Assembly: GCA_030762175.1 (NCBI GenBank)
Contig: CM060834.1
Span: 28,588,501-28,652,500, forward strand
DNA length: 64,000 nt
Direction of reading: 5' to 3'
Origin: Metallyticus violacea
Lineage: Eukaryota > Arthropoda > Insecta > Mantodea > Metallyticidae
This document shows positions 45,570-57,304 of this stretch, piece by piece. The notes under the pieces are model-generated. The model did no database searches and was not told the DNA's origin. It was given only the letters and a program-made list of their open reading frames with translations. Position numbers and translations under genes: made by a program. The stretch's first letter is position 1; every line of letters starts with the position of its first letter.

Positions 45570-45806
45570 TTAATCAATAAACAAACACATAAACGTGTTC
45601 TTTAGTTGCCGGTACTCAACAGAATCACCGTATTTCTGCATATACATCTGCCAGTAGAGAGGAAATTTTGTAAAACCGTACGCAAGAAGTCCACCCCCCC
45701 CATTTATGCAACCACTTCTGTTTATTAATTGCATGAAGGTTTCATCTAAATTTCGATAAAATATCGGACCTTGTATGTCTATGTATTTAATCCATGTTTC
45801 ATTCAC
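45570..45806 (-). other. Unassigned 78-codon frame beside the Tc1-like element
   Basis: It reads MNETWIKYIDIQGPIFYRNL, then DETFMQLINRSGCI, a GGGG from a run of eight C on the plus strand, LLAYGFTKFPLYWQMYMQKY and a short end. Its composition is protein-like with aromatic residues. An in-frame TGA lies just upstream of the ATG, followed 5' by a TTTGATTTGTAG acceptor-like text and the terminus of the Tc1-like element. Family unknown. Confidence 0.22.
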
Positions 45807-45823
45807 ACCTACAAATCAAAATA

Positions 45824-47338
45824 CACTCGGGGACAAAAACCGGACACTTTTATATTTGCTTGTTTATTGCAATGCTTCTGCTTGTCATAAAATATTATGG
45901 TAGGCATTTGTTGTCCTGCAGGCGTGTAGGCTATACTAATGTTTTCTTGTTTCATAAAGGAGCCATTGTAACCCAATATTCCAATTGTGTGTAGAAAATC
46001 TCAGACCCAACGAATTTGTCTAGATCATTTGTGCTTATTATTATCATTACTTTATTCTTACGTGTTGTAAATGTAAATAGACATTTTACCTTTAAAAAAT
46101 GCGACTTGAAGATGTGGCTCAATCTGTATCCCTAAGCGATGATCCTGTACAAATATAATTAATATGACTAGAAGCATGGTCCCTGATACCATAAAAACGG
46201 TTTAGAGAGAACCTAGAATATACCAGAAGACCAGGTTTGGGTCGTCCGAAAGCTACAAATCAAAATGAAGACAGGTACATGGTGTTGACAGTTCATAGGG
46301 AGCGCAATTTGCCAGCTATGACTGTAGCCCAGCAATTTGTTAACATGCATGGACGCCCGATTCAGCCAAAAAGGATAGAAGAAAGTTGAAAGCAAGTGAA
46401 CTGATATCAAGTAGACCTGCAACTGGTTCCAGGTTGCTCAGAATGCACCGAGTTGAACGATTCCGTTTTGCAAATGATCATAGGGGTTGGAGAAGTGAAC
46501 AGTAGAGCTGTGTTCTGTTCACAGACGAGTTCTGTTTCAATCTGCACATGCCTGATGGTCGTGAAAGAGTTTGGAAAAGGAGGGAAGAACGATATGCACA
46601 ATGCTGCATTTCCGAAAAAGTTACTATTCAGAGGTGGTGGAGTGTGGTTTAGGCAGGAGTGTTTATGGATGATCGTACTGTTTTACTTTTAGTAGAAAAT
46701 GGAAGTCTCAACAGCTGATAGGTATATAAATGAATGTTTGGCTAATCATGTTGTATCATTTGGCCCATTTACAGGCGATAGTTTTCTTTTTTTGCACGAC
46801 AATGCACGTCCGTATATCAAAGATCAGATATTATTTGGTTAGAGAGTATTTCCAAAAAGTGGGATTCCATGTTTTACCATGGTCAGCATGGTGTCTAGAC
46901 ATGAATTCCCTCACACGTGTGGGACACGCTGAACGGCATGTTAAGACGAGATTGCCGCTGCCAGAAACTTTACAAAAGTTCAGACAAGCACTTCTTGAAG
47001 AATGGGAGCACATTCCTCACGAAGTCATTGCTAACCTGGTCGAAAGCATGTCAAGATGTATAAATACAGTTGTTCAAGCCAGAGATGTATGAGGCCAAAA
47101 TGCGCTTGTAATGTTTCAAGTACGGAAAAATGTATTCACAGTTAAAACAAACCTCTTCATTGTTTTACGTCCTTTGTAGCTTCTCTCACCCAAATTATAA
47201 TTTAAGGTGTTTAATAAATCAATCTTTTTATTAAATGGTCATTCTTTCATTTTAAAATAATTAAGATAAAATACAACCGAATATAAAAGTGTTTTTGTTT
47301 TTTATTTTATTTTATTTATTTTTTTTTTTCCCTGAGTG
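45824..47338 (+). mobile_element. Tc1-like transposon, second family, both ends present
   Basis: 1515 bp between TA at 45822-45823 and 47339-47340. Left end CACTCGGGGACAAAAACCGG with ACACTTTTATATT; right end read inward CACTCAGGGAAAAAAAAAA with ACACTTTTATATTCGG after a T-rich expansion. The terminal sequence differs from the 34.6-kb Tc1-like element, so this is a separate family. Confidence 0.92.
46085..47091 (+). pseudogene. Tc1-like transposase (degenerate)
   Basis: In order: RLEDVAQSVSLSDD near 46099, GRPKATNQNEDRYM, TGSRLLRMHRVERFRFANDH, then CVLFTDEFCFNL with the first catalytic Asp (about 46510-46540), GRERVWKRREERYAQCC, the box FLHDNARPYIKD with the second Asp (about 46789), and a C-terminal run at 46900-47091 containing RLPLPETLQKFRQALLEEWE and LVESMSRCINTVVQARD. 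The SPDLNPIE box that should hold the third residue reads CLDMNSL, so it is mutated. Stops at several points confirm inactivity. Confidence 0.9.
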
Positions 47339-47340
47339 TA

Positions 47341-48599
47341 TTTTCATTCTCTATTTCATTACCCTGGTATTTTTATGTAAGTATCCAATCTTGAAACTTG
47401 CAGTAGTAATTTTCTCAGCCTAAAATGTGAACAAGGTCAAGAATTTCAGTTGGACTAGAAGAAAAATAAGCTTCAAAATACTGCTGCTCACCTAGGGAAT
47501 TTTTTATTCTTTGATCCGGTGATATTTTGACTACAAGAAGGGACGTAAAAGTTTAATAAACCTTCCCTCATAAAAATCATTACTTTTTTCGATGAGCTGT
47601 AACTAACCGAGCTCGTTGTTTATTTCATTTTTATTTTTTGTAATTTACCTATTTTTCATAACGATGAAATACTTGCTGTTCGTAACGATTACATGCATTT
47701 TCAATTGAGCTGGAGAGCTATAAATGAAAACTCAGGGTTTCGTGCTTATTAAAAGACCGTTATAGAAATCGATAGGTACCGAGTTTCGTGCTCCGAGTTT
47801 TCGTCATTAATTTCTGAGCAAGCAGCTGTTACACAGTCTCAGAATGCAGGACATCCGCCTTCGTAATTCCCTTATCAACAACGATCAGCTCACGAATCGA
47901 GAATTCAATTCGCATTGGGGCAACGCCCATACAGACGGCCCGCCCGCGGGGACCAAGGGTTCAATTCCCGATTAGTTCCTGACACTTCACTGACGCTTGA
48001 CGAAATACAGTGGGCAGCATGCCGGCGAAGTTGAAGGTGAACTAGACGTGTTTGTTCGCCAGGGGCAGCTTCGTGTATTGAGATTTCCTTATAAAATTTC
48101 ACTCACATGTTTGGTAGCGGGGCCTTGGCCCAGGCCTTTAGCCTTCTTATTTCACCATAACAACTTCTTTCTTTCAATTTGACCATTACGCAACTTGTGA
48201 TTAACAGTTCATTCATTTGTGTCCATTCAGTGATTTGTTAAACTGTTCTTTTAAATAGAACTGATTACAGCATGGAGTTCTTAATAAAACTAATTTAATA
48301 TGTGATTACGTTGTACAAAGCGTTCCTTATATTGCCGGGCCGCGAATCGCGCGCATGCGTGCTCCGCGCACTAAATATTACACTGGAGGCTTTCCATTCT
48401 AAAACTCCCGATATGGATTACCATACCTTTCCTAAAACCACAGAACGGTCTTACTACTAAAATATTCTCGCAGCTGCAAAGAAAAATTCTGCATTTTGAT
48501 CAGGAATGCACTTAAAAACAAACTTTTGATTTCTCACGTGTTTAAGATGATGATGATAGGAGAAGTGGCTTGTTCATATTTTTAGTTAGTATATATTTT
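47341..48599. other. No gene; tRNA-like SINE text at 47910-48000 and a CpG-dense patch at 48340-48385
   Basis: GGGGCAACGCCCATACAGAC and GGTTCAATTCCC (B-box like) with about 40 bases between suggest another tRNA-derived SINE head. A stretch with GCCGGGCCGCGAATCGCGCG stands out against the AT-rich background. Neither can be assigned with confidence. Confidence 0.35.
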
Positions 48600-49310
48600 T
48601 GCCTTTTTTAAAACAGAAGATTTAAGGGATTTTTTTTAATTTTATTTATTTATTTTTATTTTCGACATAGTCACCTTGCAAATCAATACATTTAGTACAA
48701 TGACTTTCCAACTTTTTAATACACACGGTAAAATAAGATATTTCCAAAAATAAGCTTCTGTCTCAGCTTCAACCTCGTCGTTTCGTAAATTCTCGTCCAC
48801 CCAGCCATTTCTTCAAGTTTGGAAACAAAAGGTAATAGCTGGGAGACAAATTCGGTGAATATGGCGGATGTGGAAGCACTTGAAAGCGAACGTCATGCAG
48901 TTTTGCACCAACAATCCCAAAGGTGCGTAAAGGCATTTTTATTGTGATAAAAGAGAACTTTCTTTTTCGCAAGGTGTAGACGTTTAGCCTGAATAATACT
49001 CCTCAGCGTTGGTTCTGCCCTTCTGGAGGTAGTCTACAAGCTTCACACCATGAGAATCCCAGAAAACCGTAGCCATGACTTTTCCTGCAGAAGGAACCGT
49101 TTTTGCTTTCTTTGGTGCACTTTCACTTGTTGCCACCCACTGTTTGGACTGCTCCTTCATCTCTGGCGTCTAGTGATGAATCCATGTCTTGTCTACTGTT
49201 ATGAAACTTCTGAGAAACACATTGGCATTACGTTTAAACAAATCTATACACTCTTGAGAAATATTCATTGGAATGCGTTTTTGATTTATTATTAATTAAC
49301 GTGGCACCCA

Positions 49311-49604
49311 TCAAGCGGAAAGCTTCCTCATACCATGTTCATGTAAAAGTAGTAGATGCGGCTTATTGAGGTCTTTGCCATGTAAGAATTGTGAATTAAT
49401 CTCGTCGGCCGTAGCATTTTTGGTACGCTTTGAGCGCTCATCTACTTGACCACGTTTAAATTCAGCAGCCCACTTGTTAAAGGTCCAAAACGAAGAAACT
49501 TTAATATGAAATCTAATTTGTATTTCTGTTGAGGTTAAACCCTTCATTACGAAGTACTTTATCATACTTCGTGTTTCAGGTGTGTCCCTTTGGTAGACCG
49601 CCAC
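49311..49604 (-). pseudogene. Mariner M1 transposase N-terminal domain, second copy
   Basis: It reads ETRSMIKYFVMKGLTSTEIQ, then FNKWAAEFKRGQVDERSKR and TKNATADEINSQF. It matches the 11.8-12.1 kb copy residue by residue in the helix-turn-helix, with small deletions. Its apparent first codons derive from the inserted SINE-A. Confidence 0.85.
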
Positions 49605-49870
49605 GGGCCATTAAGGCGCGGACTCGTGAGCGGGAGGTCTGGGGTTCGAATTCCACCAGGACCGTCCTCCTTGACTGAAGTTTTTTCCAGGGTTTTCTTA
49701 ATCCTCATAAATAGCTAATGCCGAGGAGGTGCCCTAAAACTTAGGCCTGGAAGTTTCCTTCCACATACATATAAAAAGAAAATGCTTTCCCAATGTATCA
49801 TTTCATCTCATGTATCATCAGTACCCACCGCCTGTGGTGCCTCAATAGCAAAAACGGGCATACATTCATT
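49598..49870 (+). mobile_element. SINE-A nested in mariner M1, with target duplication
   Basis: Flanked by CCCTTTGGTAGA (49586-49597) and CCCCTTGGTAGA (49871-49882), a 12-bp target duplication with one mismatch. Head CCGCCACGGGCCATTAAGG lacks part of the A-box region. B-box GGTTCGAATTCC, normal body and tail AAAACGGGCATACATTCATT follow. Confidence 0.95.
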
Positions 49871-50119
49871 CCCCTTGGTAGAAAAATTTAGCACTAGTTT
49901 GTTTACTTAATCATCACAAACAAGTGACTACATTGACGCGCCTCAAAACTTTACAGCGCTCCATCTAAAGGATGATACTCAACTCTAATAGTAATTTCGC
50001 AATCTCCACGGCATCTCTCAGTCAGAATCACAACTTATAACATATCCCCTGTAATATGTTCATTAAACGCCATCTACAGTGAGATAATTATAAGTTTACC
50101 AACAATGTTCTTTCGGCTT

Positions 50120-50985
50120 TAGATCAAATACTTCAAAGCTTCAGATTCTGAACAAAATTCTTTAGTGTTAAATTTAGTCACAACCGCTATCGACCACCTT
50201 CTGCCAACGCGATAGAAGACTCTGAATCCCATTGTAATAGTACTCCTTATGGAGTTAAAGAAGTAATCTTCTTAGTTTTCAGCTCCTTAAGGGTATAACA
50301 CACATTGGCATTGTTTCGCCTGCTGGCAGCAGTTTACGATGCACATTCCACTAAACACAGCATAACCTTCTTTTGGTACAGTGGTGGCTTCTGTTGTTTG
50401 TAGAATGGTGCCAATCAATGATAATGGCATCTTGGAGTGTCACAGAGAATTCACTTCTCATCGCGTGTCAGCAGCCTGTCAAGAAAAAAAAATCCACCTC
50501 TTCACACAGCAACAATGAAAAACAATTGTCAGGCCTTTCCGCCTACTGGGCCATTGTTAACTGATGTAAACCCACAGAGTTTATATCTTTTTCCTAACTG
50601 ATCGAGATGGAACCATGTGGTTTCAGCACTGACGTTGAATTGCTGTATCACGTCCTCACAAGTCAGGCTGTTGTTCGCCTCAACAGTCGCTAAGAGAATC
50701 TAGTATTCATTGTTGTTGAGTTTCCTATTCATGTCTCATTTTCGAGGGTTTCATTGCCTTCCTGAAACCTCACGAACCATCTTTGCACCGTCCGTTCATT
50801 CACAACATCAGCATCCAATGTCTGATGCAAAAGATATACAAGCTCGTATAATAATCTTCGGAGTGCTCACGTTTGACCAGCTTTTCAGAATGCTGACTAA
50901 CACTAGCAACAATTGAATCCACCAGCTTAACAGTCTATCTCTTGGCAACAATTCGTTCCCGTCTTAATCTTAATTATTGAGCATT
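50120..50985 (-). pseudogene. Mariner remnant with internal deletion (third family)
   Basis: Pieces on the minus strand: an N-terminal region near 50930-50760, a middle part with the WWNVHRKLLPAGETM text (about 50370-50310, usually WWDxxGVVHFELL near the first catalytic Asp), then directly the C-terminus KEYYYNGIQSLLSRWQKVVD (about 50240-50180). The HDNARPH and SPDLAPSDY boxes that belong between them are gone. The ends are not clear. Confidence 0.65.
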
Positions 50986-51599
50986 CAAGGGTTGCCAAAG
51001 CTTAAAATTGTGCTTCGCGAAAAAAACCTACAAAACATTTTTGATGAACTTTGAAAGAATGTAAGAAAGCTACAAAAAGCACAGGTTTAATTTTAACAGC
51101 AATAAAGGTAGGCATTAAAAAGAATTAAATACACATTAAAGCAAATATCAAATGGAGCAGAAAACGACGTTGATAAACCATAAGGACTGCATTGTAATAT
51201 GGTTGACTTCGAGGTGAATACAGAGTTGTATAATTATCAACATTAGTTTAAAAAATACAGTAGACCATTACATTTTAATCAGTTAGACTTCTCGGAAATT
51301 CTGGTTTTCCCAAGGTTTACTTGTAAATATTCATATATTACATGTTTATTACGTTACCGCATAGAAAAATATATATTATTCAACTCCATAACTGCATCAA
51401 GTCACGCAAAGAATCGCATAGAAAATATAATCATGGCACAGGTGCTAACCAACAAATCTGCTGACCACAACTAATTGGATTAGTACTATACACTTGCACA
51501 CAGTTCAGTTTTGTACAGGCATATATTCTTCCTATTCCATTCCACCTTTAGAGAGCAACACAATGTAAAAGGTTCATTATATCAATTTGTGAATGACGT
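50986..51599. other. No feature recognised
   Basis: Ordinary AT-rich sequence. Confidence 0.5.
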
Positions 51600-51690
51600 C
51601 ATCATCATCATCAACAACATCATCACCATCATCATCATCATCATCATCAGCAACTACAATAATAATAATAATAACAATAATAATATTTTA
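51600..51690. repeat. (ATC)n and (AAT)n microsatellite
   Basis: Imperfect ATC units followed by AAT units. Not inside a recognised R1 copy. Confidence 0.93.
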
Positions 51691-52099
51691 ATAGAAAGGT
51701 TAGCAAAAAAATGGTAGACAATATTTTGCAAACAATATAGATTTGAAAGATAATTTTATTCGGAAAATTCTCCATTATTATCGCCTAGTTTAAATAGCCA
51801 GTCGTCTATTATTGTAAAATTGAAGTTTTCATCATAAAATTAATTATAGTAATAATTGTGGTCATGATTGTATTTCAGGCTACAAATAAAATAGATAATT
51901 TATAAAGTAAATAAAAAACAGCTAAATTTATCCGGACACATAAATGACATTGTTTTTAGTTACAATATGCTCAAAATATTTGTTTTACCCTGCAATAAAA
52001 AACTAACACAATTAATTCCCATTAAAATCCAATTTCTTTTTGCTTTAACTTCGTTTGTTTTAGAGCACTATTTTCGTCTTCTGTTACGGCCTGCAAAAT

Positions 52100-52559
52100 A
52101 TTTGTTATTAAAATAGTAGTTGTGAAATATTAATTTAATATGGTTTAGTAATTATATTTTTATATAAAAGCGTTCTGTAATAAAACCTTCTGAAAACTTC
52201 TGCATTGCGTTTTAACTGAATTAAATTTCAAAGCCAATGAAAATCGATTGAACTTTCTGTTGTTTATTGTTGATTGTGTATATTTACTTAGTACATTTTA
52301 ACTGTTCCTGAGTAGTAACATTTTTTTGTTTGTTTTTGTTTTATTGAAACATATAAACATCTTCTTGTTAAACATTCAATGTTACTCGAAACTTTCTGTC
52401 ATTTCTCTATTTTAGTGATTGTAAAGATAATATCAAGGGCTCAGTTCATAAATATCGTTAAAAAGGTTTAAAAATACCTACACAGTATAGCTTTGTCTAT
52501 TTGTGTTTATTTTTCATCTAATTTGTAGTATATCATTAATTCTTGTGGTTTAATCTCAA

Positions 52560-52612
<53 letters not shown>

Positions 52613-52613
52613 T

Positions 52614-52647
<34 letters not shown>

Positions 52648-52709
52648 GCTACTGCTACTGCTACTGCTACTGCTACTGCTACTGCTACTGCTACTGCTGC
52701 CACCACTTA

Positions 52710-52757
<48 letters not shown>

Positions 52758-52945
52758 TAAGAATGTTGTTTCTTTTCTGTGATAGTTATAGATTGCAAGA
52801 ATTCTAATTTTGTTCCAGTAATGGCATAACTTACTTCATTTCACTAATTAACAAAGCGATAATTTACGCATTATATTCTTTTTAAAGTTATTCTACTGGG
52901 TGAGGAATTCGATTAATTTATGCAGCTCCTGCTCTTGTTATGGTA
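52100..52945 (-). repeat. R1 dispersed repeat, copy c (lacks the 140-bp array)
   Basis: Reverse orientation. Conserved middle (TTACTCGAAACTTTCTGTCA, GTAAAGATAATATCAAGGGC), then a large microsatellite, then the start module ending in text whose complement is AGCAGGAGCTGCATAAATTA. The tandem units and hairpin-like end are absent: sequence below 52100 does not match other copies. Confidence 0.85.
52557..52755. repeat. Large compound microsatellite in R1 copy c
   Basis: ACT/CTA units, then alternating ACTGCT units, then ATT units, about 200 bp. It occupies the position where other R1 copies have ATT repeats. The threonine/alanine frame over it is an artefact. Confidence 0.97.
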
Positions 52946-54039
52946 TGACAATAAATGTATGTTATGGTCATACATTTTGGGCTAACGTTTTTCACAAGTA
53001 GAGAACTATAATTTTTCGTAATGTATATTTTGCGAAAATGTTATGACTGTGACATAAATAAGCCAACAAGGAGACTTCCCTTATTGCCTGTAGTCTGTAC
53101 ATGGAAATATGAAGCAAGGAAAATGTTGAGCATTTAAGATAATTTTTAAAAAATATCAGAACACTCTAACCCAATGCTTTCATTGTTTAACCGGCAGCAC
53201 AAAATGCTCTTTGAATCTGTTATGGAGAACACATAGGGCGAGAGGCTGTACATTTGCCCACAGTTTAGTTTTAAAAGATTGCTCGAGTCCTGCAGGGAGA
53301 GGTATCTATTCCTAATAGTACTTTGTAACTTTTGTTTAATAATGGACACGTGTATTAGGCAGAGCAAGTAAACTGAGATAAAGAGCGCAGATTAGTAACA
53401 AGCGTGTTTAATTATTTTTTAAAGAGAAGCAGTTAAAGAAAGAGCTGTAGCTACTGGGTGTTCTGAAAGTACATACAACAGAATAAACATGGAACATATC
53501 AACCGTGTCTTGCATTTAACTTAGCACAACTTTCAGAAAACTTTCTTCACGGATGAAATAATTATTGTTCACGAAAGTTGAACCTATCGGTGTAATTCAT
53601 GAGCAAGACAAGCGATATGAAGCAGGGTAGAAATGTTTCTTCCGCCATGATGCTGCACTTAGGAAAGAAGCTCCCTGAGCAGAGAGTGTTAGTTGTGGCA
53701 GGCTATGGTGCTGTACTTTGTTTTATTATGATGTGGGATCTAGCAGTTTTTGAAGTGCCCTAACTTGTAAAGCAACATTTTCTCTTTGAGATCTAACATT
53801 AGGTAAGATGCACAAATATAGCTAATGTTTTCAAAATACTTTAATTAAAAAATAACATATCTGTCCTTGGGTACGTATTTTATTTGTTGCATTAACCTTT
53901 ATCTTAATGCTTTAAAAATAATTCTTTTTGCCATTTTTAGTTTTCCACCTTTAGGTTTTATAAGTTAATTTTTTGTACTATGTCACTCCCATCATAAAGA
54001 AATGGATAACTATGTTAAAGTATCACAGTTAGCTAGCAA
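52946..54039. other. No feature recognised
   Basis: Ordinary AT-rich sequence. A 73-codon minus-strand frame at 53146-53367 is unassigned. Confidence 0.5.
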
Positions 54040-54196
54040 AAAACAAAAACGCCCATCACGCTGGAGTAACTTTGTAAAAGGAAATCAAGTCCAAATTATG
54101 GCCTTATTAATTAATGAAATTAAATATTTTTATAACATGACTGTGTGGTATTAGGTGAACAAAATTATAATTCTATAAATATCACAAAAAGAGAAC

Positions 54197-54230
<34 letters not shown>

Positions 54231-55680
54231 GAGATTAAACATTAAAAATTAATGGTATACTATTGATTAAATGAAATATATGACCATGATAGACAAAGCT
54301 ATACTGTGCGAGAATTTTTAAACATTAATAAATGTAACCATGTTTATGAACTGAGTCCTTCATATCACATTCAATAAAACATAAAAATAACAGAAAGCTT
54401 CGAGTTACATTGTGTGTTTATACAAGATTATATTTTTCAATAAAATAAAAACATATTTCTTTTCAGAAACAATTACAATGTACTATGAAAACATACACAA
54501 TCAATAATATACAATAAACTTTCTCTGATATTTATTGGTTTTGAAAGTTAATTTAAATGTTGTTGCAGTAAAAACATATTATGCAAACGTTTTCTGAATG
54601 TTATTACAGAGCGCCCATGCATGCAAATATACTTCTCACACACATATTAGAATATTATTTCACATTAGCTATCTTCATGGCGATGTTTTTATTAAATATA
54701 AAACATATGCATCGTTATAAATACAATTATATATTGAATTTATTTGTCCTTTTATTTTAAAACGATAGAAAGAAAATTAAACACAAGGGCGCTTTTTAAA
54801 CTTCGGTTTTCAAGTATACCCCTACTTATAAAGGTCCAATTTCCCCAATATACAGAAACTATTTTTATTATGTTATTTAAATGGTATAAACCGAATTTTG
54901 TTGTGAAGCAACAAAATATTGGTACCGGTAGTGCGATTTTTAAATGCTTGGTTTCAGGTAAACCAACACTCCTAGTAATCTGATATCATTGGTTTTCAGA
55001 AAATATTTTTTCTACTTTATTTCTGTGGTATATACCAAGTTTCTTTGAGAAAAAACAAAAATTGCAACCGCTAGAACAAATTTTAAATTTAGCTTTAACT
55101 CGCAATCTTTAAATTTCGGTTTTCAGCTATACGCCCAATCCTAATCGCTCGATTTCCCTAATTTTCAGAAAATTTTTTATTGTTTTGTTTAAATGGTATA
55201 TATGCAGTTGTGTTGCGAAATTTTTTTTGTAATACCGCTAGAGCGATTTTTAAATTTTGGGTTTCTGGTAGACCCTCCCTCCTAATAGTTCAATTTCACT
55301 CATTTTCAGCAACTATTTTGCTTGTTTAATTTCAACAGCATATACCCAGTTTCCTTTTAAAAAATTAAAATTGCTGTCTCTAAAGCAGTATTTAAATTTC
55401 GCTTTAGCCCCCACTCTGTTTTCAGTCTACCCCTCCCCTCCTAATGGCCCTTTTGTTGATTGATGGTTCAATTTCGAATTTCAATCAGGAAAAACAAAAA
55501 TTGCGACCGCTAGAGTGTTAACGGACACATACACACAAACATATGTATTTACATTTTTTTTTTCATTTTCATTTTCGGTAGGTAGATCGATGGAGATTTG
55601 AGAAACTTTTCAATTGTCGTTTCATGAGTACAACCGCAATAGCTACTACATTCCTTCAGAATTCACTAATAGTTTAATAC
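54040..55680 (+). repeat. R1 dispersed repeat, copy d
   Basis: Start module (CATCACGCTGGAGTAAC, GACTGTGTGGTATTAGG), (ATT)n at 54197-54230, middle (GTAACCATGTTTATGAACTG), at least six degenerate units of about 140 bp from 54760 to 55520 (ATTGGTACCGGTAGTGCG, AATTGCGACCGCTAGAGTG), then the end TTTCATGAGTACAACCGCAA and CCTTCAGAATTCACTAATAG. Confidence 0.9.
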
Positions 55681-55702
55681 CTGAGAATCCGGACCTTAGT
55701 CA

Positions 55703-56125
55703 TTGCATATAATTTTTAATTCCGTAAACTCTTTTTACAGTTCAATGCCGTACATCATCACCTCGGTACCAGACATTCCGGTTACGACCGAAGCAAAAAG
55801 AAGTGTTACAAATAACTGCAATAAAAGCATCGCGCACGCGCGTATCGCTACCGACTGTCAGCGGTGCATCAAGAGTTGCCAAGTGACTGTAAAAAGTATG
55901 AAATGTTCTTCCAAGCCATCGATAGCAACTTGTTGTAGCAGCTATCGCGATTTTTATCGCGAAATTCTTGTCTGTCCTGCCCTGAGTGTTGAAGTATCGA
56001 ACACATTAGCTCAATTCGCATCCCCTTTTATCCATCCCAGAAAGCCGCTTCTTCCAACACATCTTGGAAGTAAACGCTACAGCCTCCCTAACAACTGGAT
56101 TACCCTCTTATGTGTTACAAAATAG
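55703..56125 (+). other. Unassigned 140-codon frame
   Basis: One of the longest plus-strand open frames. It starts MHIIFNSVNSFYSSMPYIIT and has Cys-rich text (ATDCQRCIKSCQVTVKSM, SKPSIATCCSSYRDFY). The underlying DNA contains GATAGCAACTTGTTGTAGC and TATCGCGATTTTTATCGCG inverted texts, which suggest repeat-derived sequence. No signal peptide or known cysteine scaffold is recognised. Probably not a gene. Confidence 0.2.
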
Positions 56126-57156
56126 ATAAATTATTACAGGAGTTCGTTATAATAATTACCCGTTTTCTGTCCTTTGAAAGCACATTCGCTTAAAGCACTT
56201 TCAGTAATGCAGGTGTTTAATTTGCTCTTAGCTGCAGATTTTCCTTATAGCGTTCAAACTACTGAGCAGTAATTCAGTGAAATTCGACACGATGTTCTTG
56301 GTAAGTGAGAGACATGGTTATAGGATATGGGTGTAGTATTTTAGCACGTATCTTTACAACCTTCGCACGGGTCCACGTGTCACTCTTATGGCGTGAGCTG
56401 TAAGGGGGATAGCAGGAGCATTTAGAGGTACAATTAAACAGAATGTTACTGCCATTACTAAACCTTTTATTGAACATTAATCATAAAATGTATATAGCAT
56501 TAAGATCTATAGGGTCCTTACCTTAGGAGTGATGTCACTATGAGCCGAGGGTACAGAACGACCAGTAGCAACACAGGCGGTGAGTGAAAGATCAGGCATA
56601 AGCACTTCTTGAGGCTGCTACCTCCTAATACAGCTTCGTGATTGCCTAGAGGATTCTTTACATTATGTTGTAATGTTCGCTAATTATGATATACCAACGC
56701 CATAAGTTTGAATTATAGTGACCAATGAGGAAAAAGGTAGTAGGTGTAGGAAAAACCTGAGTTCGACATAATTCTGCTGGTTCCTAAGCGGACAATTGCG
56801 TCAGGTAAAATCCTTTAAGTCGTCAACGGAAGTGGTAAACCAAAAGAATGTAACTAAGTTAGCACTTTCTGATTCAACTAGGCGATGTAGAATGTAAAAT
56901 ATTCAAAGAAATAAAATGAACTGTTGGCATAATAATTCAGACTAATTACCAATTTAATACACCTTGTGTCGCACAAGCCCAGAAGGTTCGTTATCCTCAG
57001 CAACAGTGTGACGCATCTAACTGTGTTGTTGTTACAGCATTGCCGACAATCATCATAATTTCACACCGCTCTTTCTGCCTCCAACCAGTTAATATAACAG
57101 TAAGTAATTAAAATTAAAAAAAAAAAAGTATTTGACTGCCAATGTTACTATTTTAG
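56126..57156. other. No gene; short exon-like segment at 56527-56579
   Basis: TTACCTTAG/G and GGCG/GTGAGTG bracket 53 bp that has no open frame. It might be a non-coding exon (see findings). Otherwise ordinary AT-rich sequence. Confidence 0.35.
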
Positions 57157-57304
57157 GTCCAGTTCCAAACTACTGCGATGTTCAGGCGAAGAGAAAGAGT
57201 TGGACGTTACAGAGAGCATCTTCCTGTTTGTCTAATGCATAGAATGGATTATGGAGTGTTTACTGCTCAACTGGAATACCTGCGAGCCTGCTGAAACGAG
57301 AATG
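57157..57304 (+). other. Exon-like segment with good splice sites
   Basis: 148 bp between an acceptor ACTATTTTAG/G and a consensus donor AATG/GTAAGTGT. One frame is open for 45 codons from the acceptor (VQFQTTAMFRRRERVGRYRE, HLPVCLMHRMDYGVF) and ends at TGA 57292, close before the donor. It could be a 3' coding exon with a downstream UTR intron, or a non-coding exon. GC content is above the surroundings. Confidence 0.3.

Larger units (their letters stand above)
48600..50050 (-). mobile_element. Mariner family M1, second copy, carrying a SINE-A
   Basis: Colinear with the 11.1-12.3 kb copy: GACATAGTCACCTTGCAAAT near the left end, LPHPPYSPNLSPSYYLLFPN (about 48880-48825), LKKWLGGREF, the KKAKTV-type middle, the helix-turn-helix (49604-49311) and ACAAACAAGTGACTACA near the right end. 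Both acidic positions of the usual SPDLAPSDY box are changed (N and Y). The terminal repeats are badly eroded. A SINE-A splits the 5' end. Confidence 0.88.

Noticed and set aside
52543..52782. Threonine/alanine/tyrosine-repeat protein
   Set aside because: Translation of the compound microsatellite in R1 copy c. The same applies to the asparagine frame at 58725-58961, the leucine/tyrosine frame at 39323-39589 and the isoleucine/threonine frame at 37476-37685.
55703..56125. Secreted cysteine-rich peptide gene
   Set aside because: Cysteines do not form a known scaffold, the N-terminus is not a convincing signal peptide, and the DNA contains inverted repeat-like text; listed only as an unassigned frame.
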